From: Clarireedia homoeocarpa | Lineage: Eukaryota > Ascomycota > Leotiomycetes > Helotiales > Rutstroemiaceae | Direction: 5' to 3' | NCBI GenBank assembly: GCA_001465935.1 | Contig: LNKV01000027.1 | Span: 558,001-622,000 of the forward strand | Length of the DNA: 64,000 nt | The notes under the pieces: generated by a model | The model's input: only the letters and a program-made list of their open reading frames with translations | Database searches by the model: none | What the model was told of the DNA's origin: nothing | Part shown: positions 63,353-64,000 of the stretch, one piece after another | How the letters are laid out: every line of letters starts with the position of its first letter | Position numbering within the stretch: position 1 is the stretch's first letter | Made by a program: the position numbers and the translations under genes

Positions 63353-64000
63353 AATTGTCAGCGACGTGATGTCGATCAGATAAAGGAAAATAACTGCGGG
63401 GTTGAAACTCAAGCTGCCGTAATGGATGTACAAATCCAAGATAGAAGCAGCAGATAGGAAGGTATGTTGAGCTCAGTGGTGGATACGAGTAAGATATATG
63501 AGAAGAGAACTGAGGATAAAGCTAGAGCTCTGTATAAATCAATTTAAGAATCGACGTCACATAAGTTATATATCAGGATGTTGTAAAGCACGGTGTCTAG
63601 CCTAGAGCGGCTAAGAGCTAACTGTGATCCGATGATCGCATTCTTTGTTTGCGACTATCGCTCATCGTAATCAGCCATATTTTCCCGGAATTAAGATATT
63701 GTAGCCGAGAATCCGCACATATATCCAGTCCAAAAGCAGACCCCCGGCCAATCAATATCTTCGACGTTCTTTGATGGATTCCCAAGTTAGGAATACCCTG
63801 AAGATCGTTATTGTGGTTAGCCAATGAAGGAACTTTATTCCCCTAGTTACGGATTTCCAGTGCATATGCCCCGCGCTACGGACATAAGAATGAACCACCG
63901 ACTACTTCCATATAAGTTAACCCCGCCCAGGCGATTTGAGTAGTCTCTTGACTCCCTCTGCATCACGCTTTTACGACAGGAGATCATTTCTGGAAGAGCA
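63353..64000. other. upstream region of the PEBP gene; no other gene seen
   Basis: About 650 bp to the window end. It contains TATA-like sequence near 63566-63570 and 63498. No further coding frame is convincing. Confidence 0.45.

Overview
The window is nuclear DNA of a filamentous ascomycete (Pezizomycotina). The coding style and family set suggest a leotiomycete such as a Botrytis/Sclerotinia relative, but this is inference. Evidence is short GT..AG introns (about 47-80 bp, one of 240 bp) with CTAAC/CTGAC-type branch points, fungus-specific families (Zn2Cys6 regulator, DHA1 and DHA2 transporters, MRH4 helicase), and TA-flanked DNA transposon relics whose stops look like repeat-induced point mutation (CAG to TAG).

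Layout. 1-204 is the 3' end of an unidentified gene. 0.9-8.2 kb holds a BCS1-type AAA ATPase and the MRH4 DEAD-box helicase, separated by about 3.2 kb without a convincing gene. 8.6-15.2 kb is metabolic or transport: a four-exon DHA1 transporter, a trans-enoyl-reductase-like MDR enzyme and a broken short-chain dehydrogenase. 16-20 kb has a small two-helix membrane protein candidate and the divergent ribosome-assembly pair NOC3/NIP7. 20.7-26 kb has a ten-exon DHA2 transporter followed on the same strand by a six-exon Zn2Cys6 regulator. 26.7-42.4 kb is the giant midasin gene (three exons, 4953 codons) divergent from mitochondrial ribosomal protein L12. 43-46.5 kb has one unknown intronless gene ending near a genomic A36 tract (T36 on +) and otherwise gene-poor DNA.

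The most interesting part is 46.5-60.3 kb. It holds three clan-CD protease genes in 13 kb: a 1576-aa TPR-CHAT protein with 13 tandem, nearly identical 45-residue repeats; divergent from it, a 641-aa caspase-like protein; and a 693-aa caspase-like protein. Between the two caspases lie a dead Tc1/mariner element, a three-exon gene for a 206-aa predicted beta-rich protein of unknown function, and a MITE-like inverted repeat. A second MITE with a perfect 33-bp terminal inverted repeat sits just upstream of the last caspase gene. This looks like a fungal self/non-self or cell-death protease locus in TE-rich accessory DNA: a repeat-containing sensor protease, two possible downstream proteases and a candidate substrate or effector. 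That functional link is inference from domain content and proximity.

After about 2.5 kb of repeat-derived DNA the window ends with a two-exon PEBP-family gene. The core genes (NOC3, NIP7, MDN1, L12m, BCS1, MRH4) serve 60S and mitochondrial ribosome or respiratory-complex assembly. The accessory genes (transporters, regulator, enoyl reductase, proteases) are the variable part.
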